The position numbers and the translations under genes are program-made. A stretch of DNA of 64,000 nucleotides from Akkermansia muciniphila (GTDB lineage: Bacteria; Verrucomicrobiota; Verrucomicrobiia; Limisphaerales; BJHT01), in the NCBI GenBank assembly GCA_945861535.1, contig CAMAUZ010000021.1:30066-94065 (forward strand). Direction: 5' to 3'. The notes beneath the pieces are model-generated. The model made no database searches, had not been told where the DNA came from, and worked only from the letters and a program-made list of their open reading frames with translations. Shown piece by piece: positions 49,822 to 58,301 of the stretch (the first letter of the stretch is position 1; the number at the start of each line of letters is the position of its first letter).

Positions 49822-51111
49822 TCACTCGTAGAAAAACGTAAACCGCACCTCGCGATACTCCGCGCCGAGCGCCAGCCGCATCTCGCGCGGCCAGGCGTCG
49901 AAGGGCGCGGGGCGTTGCACGGCGAGCGCGCACATCTGGCCGTAGAGTTCGCCGACTTCACTGCTCGTCACGGAGAGGTGCGAGACGCGGCCGTTGGAGT
50001 GCAACCAGAACTCGATGACGACCTTGCCAATCGGCTTGAGGCGGTCCGCCAGCAGGTTGTACCAAGCCTGCTGGATGGCCGCGATGATCTTGGCATCGTA
50101 CGCGCCGAACGGAGAACCGCGCACGTCCAGCGCGATGCTGCCGCGCCGCTGCACGCCGCCGTCCTGCTTCATTTTTTCGCCGATCAACATCCCGCCATCC
50201 ATCCGCGCGCGCGCATCGGCGAGCGTGCGCGGACGCTTCACCGGAACCAATTCCGAAGGTTCGCCGCTGCCGCCGGGATTCGGATTCAGGCTGGTCGAAG
50301 GCGGGGCCGGGGCGGGCTGCGGCGTCGGCGCCGGCGGCGGCAGCGGCCGGGCCAGCGCGAGGTCGCCGATCGTTTTCAATTCTTTGCGCGGTTCATCGAG
50401 GGGGATTTTCTCGAGCTTCGGCTTGGGCGGCTTAATCTCGGTGTACTCGGCTTTCGGCGGCGCGGGCTGGGTAGGATCAACCTGCGGCGGCGGCGGTTTG
50501 GGCGGCGTGGGTTTCGGCGGCTCGGGCTGCGGCTTGGGCGGCTCGACGCGGGCGATTTCGGGCTGGGGCGGGGCGGGCTTCGGCGGGTCCGGCTTCTTGA
50601 CTTCCACCTTCGGCGGCGCGGGCTGGGGCGGTTCGGGCGTGGGCTGGGGCGCGGCTTTCGGCTGCGGTGGCGCGGGCGTCGGCGCGACCTTGACGGCCTC
50701 GATCGTTTTCACGATGCGGGTTTGTTTGCCGTCGATTTGCGGGTCGCGGGTGGCGACCTTGGGCGGCTCGGGATTGGCCGCGCGAGTGCTTTGGGAGGAA
50801 TAATATTTCGCGTCCTTCGGCGGCTCGGGGACGGCTTGCGTGGCATCCACCTCGACGAACGTGAGATTGAGCACGCGCTCTTCGTCGGGGGGCTTGGGGG
50901 CGTCGGGTTTCGGCGGCGGGGGCACGGACGCGATCATCGGGAGGAGCTTCTGCACCCAGCGCGGGACGGGCGGTAGCTCGAGACCGAGGCGTTTGGCGAC
51001 GCGCATTCCGCCGAAAATGCCGAGGTGGAGCAGGACGGAAATCAGCAAGGCGGACAGCACGCGGTTTTGCTCCGCCGCGCGCCGCCAGGCCTTTGCTTCA
51101 GTCATCACCAT
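49822..51111 (-). CDS. tonB: TonB-like energy transducer with a very long Pro/Lys-rich linker
   Basis: This is a protein of about 429 residues starting at MVMTEAKAWRRAAE (51111; MTEAK at 51105 is possible). It has one N-terminal anchor (VLSALLISVLLHLGIFGGM), then about 200 residues dominated by PPKP/PAPPKP repeats (PEPPKPTPPKPPPPQVDPTQ), and a C-terminal TonB-like domain with 'GKVVIEFWLHSNGRVSHLSV' and 'EVGELYGQMCALAVQRPAPF'. The linker is long for TonB and would span the periplasm. Together with exbB and exbD downstream it is expected to power outer-membrane transport. The proline load would make it dependent on EF-P. Confidence 0.85.
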   Translation of the reverse strand: MVMTEAKAWRRAAEQNRVLSALLISVLLHLGIFGGMRVAKRLGLELPPVPRWVQKLLPMIASVPPPPKPDAPKPPDEERVLNLTFVEVDATQAVPEPPKDAKYYSSQSTRAANPEPPKVATRDPQIDGKQTRIVKTIEAVKVAPTPAPPQPKAAPQPTPEPPQPAPPKVEVKKPDPPKPAPPQPEIARVEPPKPQPEPPKPTPPKPPPPQVDPTQPAPPKAEYTEIKPPKPKLEKIPLDEPRKELKTIGDLALARPLPPPAPTPQPAPAPPSTSLNPNPGGSGEPSELVPVKRPRTLADARARMDGGMLIGEKMKQDGGVQRRGSIALDVRGSPFGAYDAKIIAAIQQAWYNLLADRLKPIGKVVIEFWLHSNGRVSHLSVTSSEVGELYGQMCALAVQRPAPFDAWPREMRLALGAEYREVRFTFFYE

Positions 51112-51229
51112 GCGGGACCGAACATGGCGGCGGCGGCGGGGAGCGGCAACCAATTGTTAAACCGCAGCGATTGGTAGGGACCAGCTCGACGCCGCCCCGG
51201 TACCGGGGCAGCGTCGAGATACGTCGGCA

Positions 51230-51314
51230 GTTGGTGGGGCGCGTCTGTCCTCAGCGCGCCGTCGGGGCGTTCGAACGGTGCGGCGGCGCGCTGAGGACAG
51301 GCGCGCCCTACCAG
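51230..51314. repeat. Second copy of repeat family D
   Basis: 'GGGGCGCGTCTGTCCTCAGC' and 'CTGAGGACAGGCGCGCCCTA' are inverted arms as at 3756. The preceding 51181-51220 has another dyad (GCTCGACGCCGCCCCGGTAC). The family I fragment near 51360-51395 lies just after it. Confidence 0.78.
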
Positions 51315-51484
51315 TCATTGCGAATGTTCGCGCCGTCCGCACTGGGGCCTCTCCCCATTCGTGCCTCACGGGGCGAGGGAGACGGACGCGCTACTCGTTA
51401 CCGCGGTTTCGGCGCGAACGTTCGCAAAGATTACGACCACGACCGCTGCGGACGAGCCGCCCGCACTCCGCCGACGCACTGCCT

Positions 51485-52243
51485 CTACTTCCGTTCGTGC
51501 GCGAGAAACCACTCGAAGAGCTTGGGATTGTTGTAGGCCTCGGTCCACGAGTCGTGGCCGGCGTCGGGATAGATCGTGAGCTGCACTTCCTTGCAGCCGG
51601 CGCTTTTGGCCGCGGCGATCATACGTTCAGATTCAACAGGCGGCACGACGTTGTCTTTCGCGCCGTGAAAGGCCCAGATCGGCAGGGTTTTCAGCGCGGC
51701 CTGCTTCTTCGTGTCCGGCAGCAGACCGAGGATGAGGTCGCCGCCGCCGCAAATCGGCGCGATGGCGGCGAAGCGTTCGGGATGCGAAAGACCGAGGCTC
51801 CAGGTGCCGTAGCCGCCCATGCTCAGGCCCGTGAGATACACGCGGCCCAAGTCCACCGAGTGCCGTGCGATCACGTCGTCGAGCAGCGCCAGCAACGCGT
51901 CGTTGTCCCAGCGCCGGCCCGCCGGGCATTGCGGCGAGATGACGATGAAGGGGAGGTCCTGCTTGAGCTTGGCGAGCTTGGGCGGACCGTGGGCGGAGAC
52001 TTTCGAGAGGTCCGTGCCGCGTTCGCCCGAGCCGTGCAGGAAGAGCATCAGCGGCCATTTGCGGGCCTTGTCGGCCGCGTTGTAGTCCTTGGGGAGATAG
52101 AGGAGATAGCCGAGGCTCACGGCCTTGGTGAGCTGGCTTTCAAACTTGCATCGCTTTTGCATGAGCTGGGGGTCGATGTCCTCGGCGCCCGCTGCAACTG
52201 TCGCAAGGGCGAGCACGCCGAAAACTAAGTTTAACAAACGCAT
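51485..52243 (-). CDS. Alpha/beta-hydrolase (PHB-depolymerase / esterase-like), exported
   Basis: This is a 252-residue protein with a signal peptide (MRLLNLVFGVLALATVAAGA) at start 52243. 'WPLMLFLHGSGERGTDLSKV' provides the oxyanion HGSG, 'VYLTGLSMGGYGTWSLGL' the nucleophilic Ser elbow (G-L-S-M-G), 'FHGAKDNVVPPVESE' the Asp and 'DAGHDSWTEAYNNP' the His. The family includes polyester and carbohydrate esterases. It is likely periplasmic. The frame extends to 52447 but not with a better start. Confidence 0.9.
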   Translation of the reverse strand: MRLLNLVFGVLALATVAAGAEDIDPQLMQKRCKFESQLTKAVSLGYLLYLPKDYNAADKARKWPLMLFLHGSGERGTDLSKVSAHGPPKLAKLKQDLPFIVISPQCPAGRRWDNDALLALLDDVIARHSVDLGRVYLTGLSMGGYGTWSLGLSHPERFAAIAPICGGGDLILGLLPDTKKQAALKTLPIWAFHGAKDNVVPPVESERMIAAAKSAGCKEVQLTIYPDAGHDSWTEAYNNPKLFEWFLAHERK

Positions 52244-52532
52244 GACTTTTCCTTTCACAAACTGCCGTTGACGGGCGGGACAGTGGGGGCGGGGCGGGCG
52301 CGGGGCAAGGGGGTTTAGCGGAGGGGAAAAGTAATTGGCGATAAGTATTTGGTGAACGCGGGCGGACGACCCGGAGGGGGCGAACGCAGAGCGCGCCGTG
52401 ACCTGCCCAACCGCCGAATCCCCCCCACGCCGACTGCCAGTCAGCAATGGCCGCGCCTGCTCAAAATCCAGTCATGGGAGGCGGAGCGCCGTTTCAACCG
52501 CCTCGGCCCGAGCAGGACCGCGAGGCACTACC

Positions 52533-52979
52533 CTAAAACCGCTTCAGACGGACCACCTTGTTCGTGCGGTCGATGTACAGAACCGAGCCGGCCGGCAGCG
52601 GCGGAAGGGGGCGGCCATAGGCCTTCGCCAATTCCTCGATGGAGCCGGGAAACCGCCCTTTGTTATCGCTGACGAAGATTTGCAGCATCTTGTCCCAGTC
52701 CGCGCGCCGGCTGCTTTGCTCCCAGTTTTGATATTCCCGCTCTTCCGCCGCCAAGTCGATCGATGGCTTGGTCGCCGATCGGGCGGGAGTTGAAGCCCTC
52801 GGCTGGGCTGGCGCACCCGGGACGGGAGGCGTGGGGTTTCCCAGCAAACTGTCCACCGAGGCAGTCGGCGTCTCTTCCGGCGGCGATGGGGTGAGGTCGG
52901 AGGCCGGCTTTTTCGAGTCGGCACACGCCGTCCAGAGCGCCGCCATGAGCAGGGCAGAAAGGGTTCCGAGAAGACGCAT
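52533..52979 (-). CDS. Probable lipoprotein, 148 aa
   Basis: The start MRLLGTLSALLMAALWTACA has a hydrophobic stretch ending in a Cys, a weak lipobox (W-T-A-C). A Pro/Ser-rich linker follows (PAQPRASTPARSATKPS) and then a small globular tail (MLQIFVSDNKGRFPGSIEEL ... AYGRPLPPLPAGSVLYIDRT). The tail resembles the C-terminal part of some T2SS-like pseudopilin proteins. It precedes the pseudopilin gene's stop by 41 bp in the same direction (the pseudopilin is upstream), so they may be co-transcribed. Confidence 0.65.
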   Translation of the reverse strand: MRLLGTLSALLMAALWTACADSKKPASDLTPSPPEETPTASVDSLLGNPTPPVPGAPAQPRASTPARSATKPSIDLAAEEREYQNWEQSSRRADWDKMLQIFVSDNKGRFPGSIEELAKAYGRPLPPLPAGSVLYIDRTNKVVRLKRF

Positions 52980-53019
52980 AAACGGGGAGCAACAATTGAC
53001 GGCGAAAAATCCCGCAGGT

Positions 53020-53892
53020 TCAGGGCACCGCTGACGCGCGGGACGACAGCCACCGGGAATCGTTCGTGGAAGTCACCGCTCCCGGGCCGGCGGTATAACT
53101 GACCGGCTTCAGCAGCTCGGGATCACTCCAGCGATGAATCTCCGAATGGCCGTCGGCGAACGAAAACGCGCTGTTCCCGTTGTGGTAGTTGGCCGGTTTG
53201 TCGATCATGTCCGGGCTGGCGTTGCCGCCCGGGAGACCATAGATGCGCACTGCGAATCCCCCGTCGTTCAGACTGGTGGGATACTCATCCACAAAAATGA
53301 ACAGAGCGTCGGGCGTCGGTGCTACCAGGTCGGCCTCGACCCGATACTTTCGAAAGGTTGGGGACGGCAGCCATCCGGCATTCACATTGTAGCCCACCGC
53401 CTGATTCATGGAGACGCTGCGCACGCGGGCAGCGCCGGTGGGGTTGTCCCGGCTCTTGTCGCTCGGACACTTGAACAACTTGGCGTTCATGCCGACATAG
53501 GCGCCCAGACTGACGTTGTTTGCATTGGCACCGATCGCCGTGGACTGCATCCATGCCGTATCGACGAGCGTGCGCGCATCGGTATTGGCCTGCGTCGATT
53601 GGCCGCTGGACGCACCGGTTGTCATGTTGCCCAAGCACCAGCTCTGTTGCGGTGTGTCGAGATTGTTGATCAGGCGACCGTCGTTTTCCTGGTAGTAGAG
53701 AATCCAGGCGAGCGTCAACTGCCGGCTGTTCGACGCGCATCCGGCTGCCTGCGCCTTGAGCTTCGCCTGCCCGAGCGCGGGCAGCAGCATGCCGGCGAGA
53801 ATGCCAATGATGGCGATCACGACCAGCAACTCGATCAAGGTGAACCCGCGTGCGCCGGGGCGAGCACCAAAGGTGGACAGCGGAATTCTCAT
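53020..53892 (-). CDS. Stand-alone pseudopilin (H-X9-DG)
   Basis: This is a 290-residue protein with a short leader and processing site before '[20 protein letters not shown]', then '[20 protein letters not shown]'. The C-terminal region has '[20 protein letters not shown]', which contains the H-X9-DG motif. It is the third such gene in the window. Its partner is likely the small lipoprotein-like gene downstream at 52533. Confidence 0.92.
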   Translation of the reverse strand: MRIPLSTFGARPGARGFTLIELLVVIAIIGILAGMLLPALGQAKLKAQAAGCASNSRQLTLAWILYYQENDGRLINNLDTPQQSWCLGNMTTGASSGQSTQANTDARTLVDTAWMQSTAIGANANNVSLGAYVGMNAKLFKCPSDKSRDNPTGAARVRSVSMNQAVGYNVNAGWLPSPTFRKYRVEADLVAPTPDALFIFVDEYPTSLNDGGFAVRIYGLPGGNASPDMIDKPANYHNGNSAFSFADGHSEIHRWSDPELLKPVSYTAGPGAVTSTNDSRWLSSRASAVP

Positions 53893-54091
53893 AAGCGTTA
53901 AAGTCGGCTTCGGCAGATGGTATGCCCTCGCAGCTTAGCTTTCCACGGTCGTGCGTCAATTGCAGGTATTCCGCCCAAATCGCCCCCGCAGTAACTCATT
54001 GAAAAGGGCACCGAGGGCGGAGAGTCCGGGGAGTTTGGAACTAGTCGGTGCCGCAGAAAGGAGGACACCGTGGGGCATGGAAACACGACTG

Positions 54092-54240
54092 ATGAAAACG
54101 AGCCTTCCCGATTACACCCGCGTGATGCGCGGCCGGTACGCCCGCCGGTGGGGCAAGCGGGCGCGCGGCGCGCTGCTGGATGAGCATTGTCAGAGCACGG
54201 GCTTGGAGCGGAAGTACGCGAACGAGGTGCCTTGGATTCT
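54092..54240 (+). pseudogene. Integrase-type transposase N-terminal relic
   Basis: From the ATG at 54092 the frame gives 'LPDYTRVMRGRYARRWGKRA' then RGALLDEHCQSTGLERKYAN, the helix-turn-helix start typical of ISNCY/integrase-catalytic transposases (R-x-x-I-L-D-E-F-C-x-x-T-G-x-x-R-K-Y). After about 45 residues the match ends and the frame continues into unrelated sequence, so only the front remains. It lies beside the VapBC-type pair. Confidence 0.65.
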
Positions 54241-54332
54241 GCCGGTGGCGTATCGAACCGGTTTATCGTGGCTTCGCTTTTACGACATGAAGGCTGGCTT
54301 GAATCGCCCGGGGGACGCGGTACCTTGCGCGC

Positions 54333-54557
54333 ATGAGCACGGTCGCAGACATCGAACATGCCCTCGAAACGCTGGCCCCTGAACAGTGGCTGGAAATCCG
54401 CCACTGGCTGGACCGCCGCATCCCGCGCCCCGCGGGCGCGGCAACCACGGCGCATCCGCGGCCCGATTTTCTCGCGCGGCAAAGGGCCGTTTTTGGCGAG
54501 CGTGTGCTGGCGGATTCGCAGGCCGTGCTGGATGAACTCCGTGCCGATCGCCGGTGA
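54333..54557 (+). CDS. Antitoxin of a VapBC-type pair
   Basis: This 74-residue protein (MSTVADIEHALETLAPEQWL) has the size and placing of a VapB-type antitoxin but no obvious AbrB or RHH fold that I can name. 'EIRHWLDRRIPRPAG' is its most helical part, and the C-terminal DFLARQRAVFGERVLAD is likely to wrap the toxin. It ends at the start of the PIN toxin gene. Confidence 0.7.
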   Translation: MSTVADIEHALETLAPEQWLEIRHWLDRRIPRPAGAATTAHPRPDFLARQRAVFGERVLADSQAVLDELRADRR

Positions 54558-54988
54558 TGCGCTACTTCGATTCCGGCGTCCTGCTGAAGCTGTACCTGCG
54601 CAAGCCGAATTCGCCGCAAGCGGTGGCGCTCGTGGGGGAAAGAGGCGCGGCACCGCCGCTCACGGCACTGCACCGTCTGGAGATGAAGGCGGCGATTGGC
54701 CAAAAGCAGGGACGCGGTGAGATCACGGCCGCGGAGCGCGACGCGGTGCTGGCGGATTTTGAAAACGACCTCGCTGCCGGGGTGTTTGCCGAAACGGCTC
54801 CGGCTTGGCCGGCGGTTTTCACCCGAGCTGAGTCGCTCGCCGCCGCGCATTCGTCGTCCAGCCTCTGCCGTTCACTGGACACGCTCCACGTTGCGCTCGC
54901 TCTCGAGCTGGGCGCGACAGAGTTTTGCACGTTTGATCTGCGGCAGGCAGTGATGGCAAACGCCGCCAAACTGACGGTGGTGCCGTAG
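54557..54988 (+). CDS. PIN-domain toxin (VapC-like RNase)
   Basis: This is a 143-residue PIN domain with D5 in 'MRYFDSGVLLKLYL', E42 in 'HRLEMKAAIG', D108 in 'RSLDTLHVALALEL' and D127 in 'FCTFDLRQA': the complete acidic site. An in-frame GTG one codon upstream (54554) overlaps the antitoxin stop. It would degrade RNA unless bound by the upstream antitoxin. It is a second, unrelated VapC to that at 912 (low similarity beyond the motifs). Confidence 0.85.
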   Translation: MRYFDSGVLLKLYLRKPNSPQAVALVGERGAAPPLTALHRLEMKAAIGQKQGRGEITAAERDAVLADFENDLAAGVFAETAPAWPAVFTRAESLAAAHSSSSLCRSLDTLHVALALELGATEFCTFDLRQAVMANAAKLTVVP

Positions 54989-55064
54989 CGGGCGTGCCAG
55001 GCAAGAAACCACCTCAAGCTAAACAAAAAGCTGCGCGCCCGCCCCCGCGTCGTTGTCTCCCCAT

Positions 55065-57644
55065 TTAGTCATCATCACCCCCCTTCGGGTGCGAGAAGAC
55101 GAAGGCGGCGCGGGTGGGGGCGGGCATCGGACTATTAGGGCCGCGGACGTTGCGCCAGATGATTTCGTTGAGAAGGATGTCATCGGCGGCGTCTTCTTTG
55201 GCGAAGTTCATCTTACTGCTGGCGTCGCTGCCCCAGGCGAGTTTCTTGTTGCGCTCGTTGAGGTCCACGCTGGCGGGGAGGTGTTGGTAGGGAGTGAGGT
55301 CGGGGGTGGCGGTGAAGGAATTAAACATGGGCGTGGCGGCGGAATCGAACTGGGTCATGGGTGCGAGGCCGAGGATGAGTTCCATCGAGCGCAACATGCT
55401 GCTGGTGGAGTAGAGGGTGGAATCGACCACGCGGCGTTTGGTGTAGGGACTGATGACAAAGGCGATGGTGCGGTGGGCATCGACGTGGTCGGGGCCGTTC
55501 TGCGCGTCGTCCTCGACGACGAAGATGGCGGTCTGCGGCCAGAATTTCGAGTGAGAGACGGCTTCGACGAACTGACCGAAGGCCAGGTCGTTGTCCGCTA
55601 CGCACGCGGTGGGAGTTAGCTTGCCAAGGGTAGCTCCGTGGGTGTGGTCGGCGGGGAGGCGGACGATCTGGAGGCGGGGCATGTCACCTTCCTGCTCGAA
55701 GCGTTTGAGTTCGCTGATGAACCGCTCGACGCGCTTCACGTCGGGGTAGTCCATGTCGAAGCTGCGGTAGAGCGGGTCGAAGTGACCTTCCAGTCCGGGG
55801 ACTTTGGCGCGGCCGGGGTCGCCGAGTTTCTTGGCGTTGGCGACGAATTCGCCGTAGCTGCGGTAGGTGACTCCGGCGGCGCGGGCGCGGTCCCAGAGAT
55901 AACCGCCGGCGGGTTCGGCGATGGGGAAGGAGCCTTCGCTTGGGTAGGGATATTTGCTGTGCTTTTTGTTGTGACCGTAACTGAGGGGCCAGAATTTCTC
56001 CACGAAGTCGGTCGCATAGGCACCCATGGTCCATTCGTGACCGTCGGCGCTGACTTCACTCTCAACGTAGAAGTTATCGAGCAGGACGAAGTCACGGGCG
56101 AGCTTGTGGTGGTTGGGAGTGATGCGTTCCGGGAAGAGACAGAGCTTGGGATCGCCGTTGCCTTGAGGCAGGTCGCCGAGGACCTGGTCGTAGGTGCGGT
56201 TTTCCTTGATGACATAGAAGCAGTATTTGATCGGGCTGACAGCGCCGACGCGCGAAGGGATGGGATTGCCGGCGCTGGCGGCGGCGGTGACGAGGTCGTC
56301 TTTCTTCAACGGGGAGCAGCGATAGGCGAGGGAGGTGTAGTAGGCGAGCTGTGACTCGAAGCGCGAGCGGCGGTCGATGGGAATGATGCTGAGACTACCG
56401 GTCATGAGACTACCGATGTATTCCTTCTTGGGATTGGCTTTGGAGACTAATCCTTTGCCATTGGCTACAACTAGGTTCTTGCCATCGGGAGTAACTCGGA
56501 CGGAGGTGGGATACCAGCCGACGGGGATGAAGCCCAGCGGCCGCGATTTGCCGGGTAGCGAGACATCAAAGACGGCGACGTTGTTATTGTCGGCATTGGC
56601 AACGAAGAGAGTTTCTTCGTCGGGACTGAGAGCCAGGCTGTTGGGAGTCGAGCCGGGGCGGGCGTTGGGGTAAAGACTGGAGGAGAGAGTTTCGAGAGTC
56701 CGGTTGGATTGGGGGTCGAAGATGGTGACGGTGTTGCGCGCGGCGTTGGCGACGAAGAGACGGGTGCCGGCCTGGTTCAACAGCATTTCGCAGGGATGCT
56801 CTTCGGTGGGGAGGCGGGCGATGACTTGGTTGGCGCGCAGGTCAATGACCGCGACGGCAGCCTGAGCCCAGAGGCTGACGTAGAGACGCTGGCGTTCTTC
56901 GTCGAGGCGGCAGGCGTAGGGGAAGGGATCGTTGGAGCGGGTGGCGGCGGATTCGTTGGCGGTGGCGCGTTTGGAGGCGGCGAAGGAGTCGAAGTCCGCC
57001 GGGCCGGCGACGGCCTGGGCGAGGGCGTTGGTACCGCCGAGGAGGATGTCTTGCACGGGGTTGGTGCGGGTGAGGTCCACGATGGAGACGCGGTGGCCCC
57101 AAACGTTGGCGACGTAGATGCGCTGGGCGTCAGAGGCGAGCGCCAGGCCGGCGGGGACGGCGCGTTCCTTGGCGTTGCGAAGCTGGATGGTCTTGGGGTC
57201 GGCGAGGCGGCCGTCGGCGAAACTGAAACTGAAAAGTGACTCGGTGCCCGCGCCGCTGGCGAAGAGGCGGCGACCGTCGCGCGAGAATTCGAGGCCGTAG
57301 AAGGTTTCTTCGAGCGGGGTGCGGGAGACGATGGCGGCGGTGGCCAAATCGACGACGATGATTTCGTGTTTGCTCTGGCCGGCGTGGAGCGCGGCGGCGA
57401 AACGTCCGCCGGGATGCACGGCAACGTTGACGGGGAAGTCGGCGAGTTTCACCTGCTTGCCGACGGGGCGGAGCGACCAGCCGTTGGGGAGAAGAACGGA
57501 GCCATCGGCGCGGGGGCCGGGCCAGGGGCCTTCGACGGGGGCGATCTCGGGGACGGGGGAGGCGAACTTGGGGTGGGTGCTGGTGCAGGCGGCGAGGGCG
57601 AGCGTGCAGGCACAGAGGGTGAAGAGGTAGGGCAGTGTTTTCAT
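55065..57644 (-). CDS. YncE-like beta-propeller / phosphoesterase fusion lipoprotein
   Basis: This is an 859-residue protein starting MKTLPYLFTLCACTLALAAC, with a lipobox (L-A-A-C) so it is probably anchored to a membrane. Residues ~60-420 are a YVTN/YncE-like propeller (FPVNVAVHPGGRFAAALHAG; ALSPDEETLFVANADNNNVA). From about 480, 'YCFYVIKENRTYDQVLGDLP' begins an alkaline-phosphatase-superfamily phosphoesterase domain, with 'LDNFYVESEVSADGHEWTMG' and 'IFVVEDDAQNGPDHVDAHRT'. The substrate is not known. The fusion is a recurring architecture in these bacteria. It lies 36 bp upstream (in transcription order downstream) of coaE. Confidence 0.87.
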   Translation of the reverse strand: MKTLPYLFTLCACTLALAACTSTHPKFASPVPEIAPVEGPWPGPRADGSVLLPNGWSLRPVGKQVKLADFPVNVAVHPGGRFAAALHAGQSKHEIIVVDLATAAIVSRTPLEETFYGLEFSRDGRRLFASGAGTESLFSFSFADGRLADPKTIQLRNAKERAVPAGLALASDAQRIYVANVWGHRVSIVDLTRTNPVQDILLGGTNALAQAVAGPADFDSFAASKRATANESAATRSNDPFPYACRLDEERQRLYVSLWAQAAVAVIDLRANQVIARLPTEEHPCEMLLNQAGTRLFVANAARNTVTIFDPQSNRTLETLSSSLYPNARPGSTPNSLALSPDEETLFVANADNNNVAVFDVSLPGKSRPLGFIPVGWYPTSVRVTPDGKNLVVANGKGLVSKANPKKEYIGSLMTGSLSIIPIDRRSRFESQLAYYTSLAYRCSPLKKDDLVTAAASAGNPIPSRVGAVSPIKYCFYVIKENRTYDQVLGDLPQGNGDPKLCLFPERITPNHHKLARDFVLLDNFYVESEVSADGHEWTMGAYATDFVEKFWPLSYGHNKKHSKYPYPSEGSFPIAEPAGGYLWDRARAAGVTYRSYGEFVANAKKLGDPGRAKVPGLEGHFDPLYRSFDMDYPDVKRVERFISELKRFEQEGDMPRLQIVRLPADHTHGATLGKLTPTACVADNDLAFGQFVEAVSHSKFWPQTAIFVVEDDAQNGPDHVDAHRTIAFVISPYTKRRVVDSTLYSTSSMLRSMELILGLAPMTQFDSAATPMFNSFTATPDLTPYQHLPASVDLNERNKKLAWGSDASSKMNFAKEDAADDILLNEIIWRNVRGPNSPMPAPTRAAFVFSHPKGGDDD

Positions 57645-57680
57645 GAGCGGGTCGAGGGTAACAGGAACGGGGCGGAAAGG

Positions 57681-58259
57681 TCAGGGGATGACGCGGTGGA
57701 GTTGGGCGGCGTGGATGGCGGGGGGGCCTTCGGTCCAGATGACGTAGGTGGCGAGGGACATTTTTTTCTCGGTGGCGAATTGGGCGCGGTTGCGGGCGGC
57801 GATTTGGTCGGGGGTCCAGCCGCGGTCGCGGAGGCGGTCAAGTTGGGTGGCGGCGGAGCAGGCGAGGCAGAGGGTGGCATCGAAGGCGGTTTGCGCGGCA
57901 GTCTCGAAGAGGAGGGGGATGATGACGATGGCGGTGGGGCGGCCTTCGGTGCGCCAGATTTCAGTCTGTTGAGTCCACACGGCACGGATGCGGGGGTGGA
58001 GGATGGCTTCGAGTTGGTGGCGGGCGGCGGGGTCGGCGAAGACGAGGTCGGCGAGGCGGGCGCGGTCGAGGTGACCGTCGGGGGTGAGGATGGCGGGGCC
58101 GAAGCGGGCGCGGATTTCAGCGAGGGCGGGCTGGCCGGGGGCGACGATGTCGCGGGCGATGGTGTCGGTGTCGAGGACGGGGAGGCCGCGCTGGGCGAGG
58201 AGTTTGGCGGCGGTGGATTTACCCATGCCGATGCCGCCGGTGAGGCCGAAAAGAGTCAC
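57681..58259 (-). CDS. coaE: Dephospho-CoA kinase
   Basis: This is a 192-residue enzyme with the P-loop 'MTLFGLTGGIGMGKSTAAKL' and the 'LDTDTIARDIVAPGQPALAE' substrate loop, followed by 'LVFADPAARHQLEAILHPRI'. It makes the last step of coenzyme A synthesis, phosphorylating the ribose 3'-OH of dephospho-CoA. All core motifs are present and the length is usual. It is read in the same direction as the YncE-like gene. Confidence 0.95.
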   Translation of the reverse strand: MTLFGLTGGIGMGKSTAAKLLAQRGLPVLDTDTIARDIVAPGQPALAEIRARFGPAILTPDGHLDRARLADLVFADPAARHQLEAILHPRIRAVWTQQTEIWRTEGRPTAIVIIPLLFETAAQTAFDATLCLACSAATQLDRLRDRGWTPDQIAARNRAQFATEKKMSLATYVIWTEGPPAIHAAQLHRVIP

Positions 58260-58301
58260 GTTGGGGGGAAGTTCAAGGTTTTTTTCCCGGTTGGGTTCGC
58301 C

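Noticed and set aside
54240..54332. An intact transposase following the 54092 fragment
   Set aside because: Beyond about 45 residues the frame diverges into non-transposase sequence, and the downstream region is occupied by the VapBC pair.
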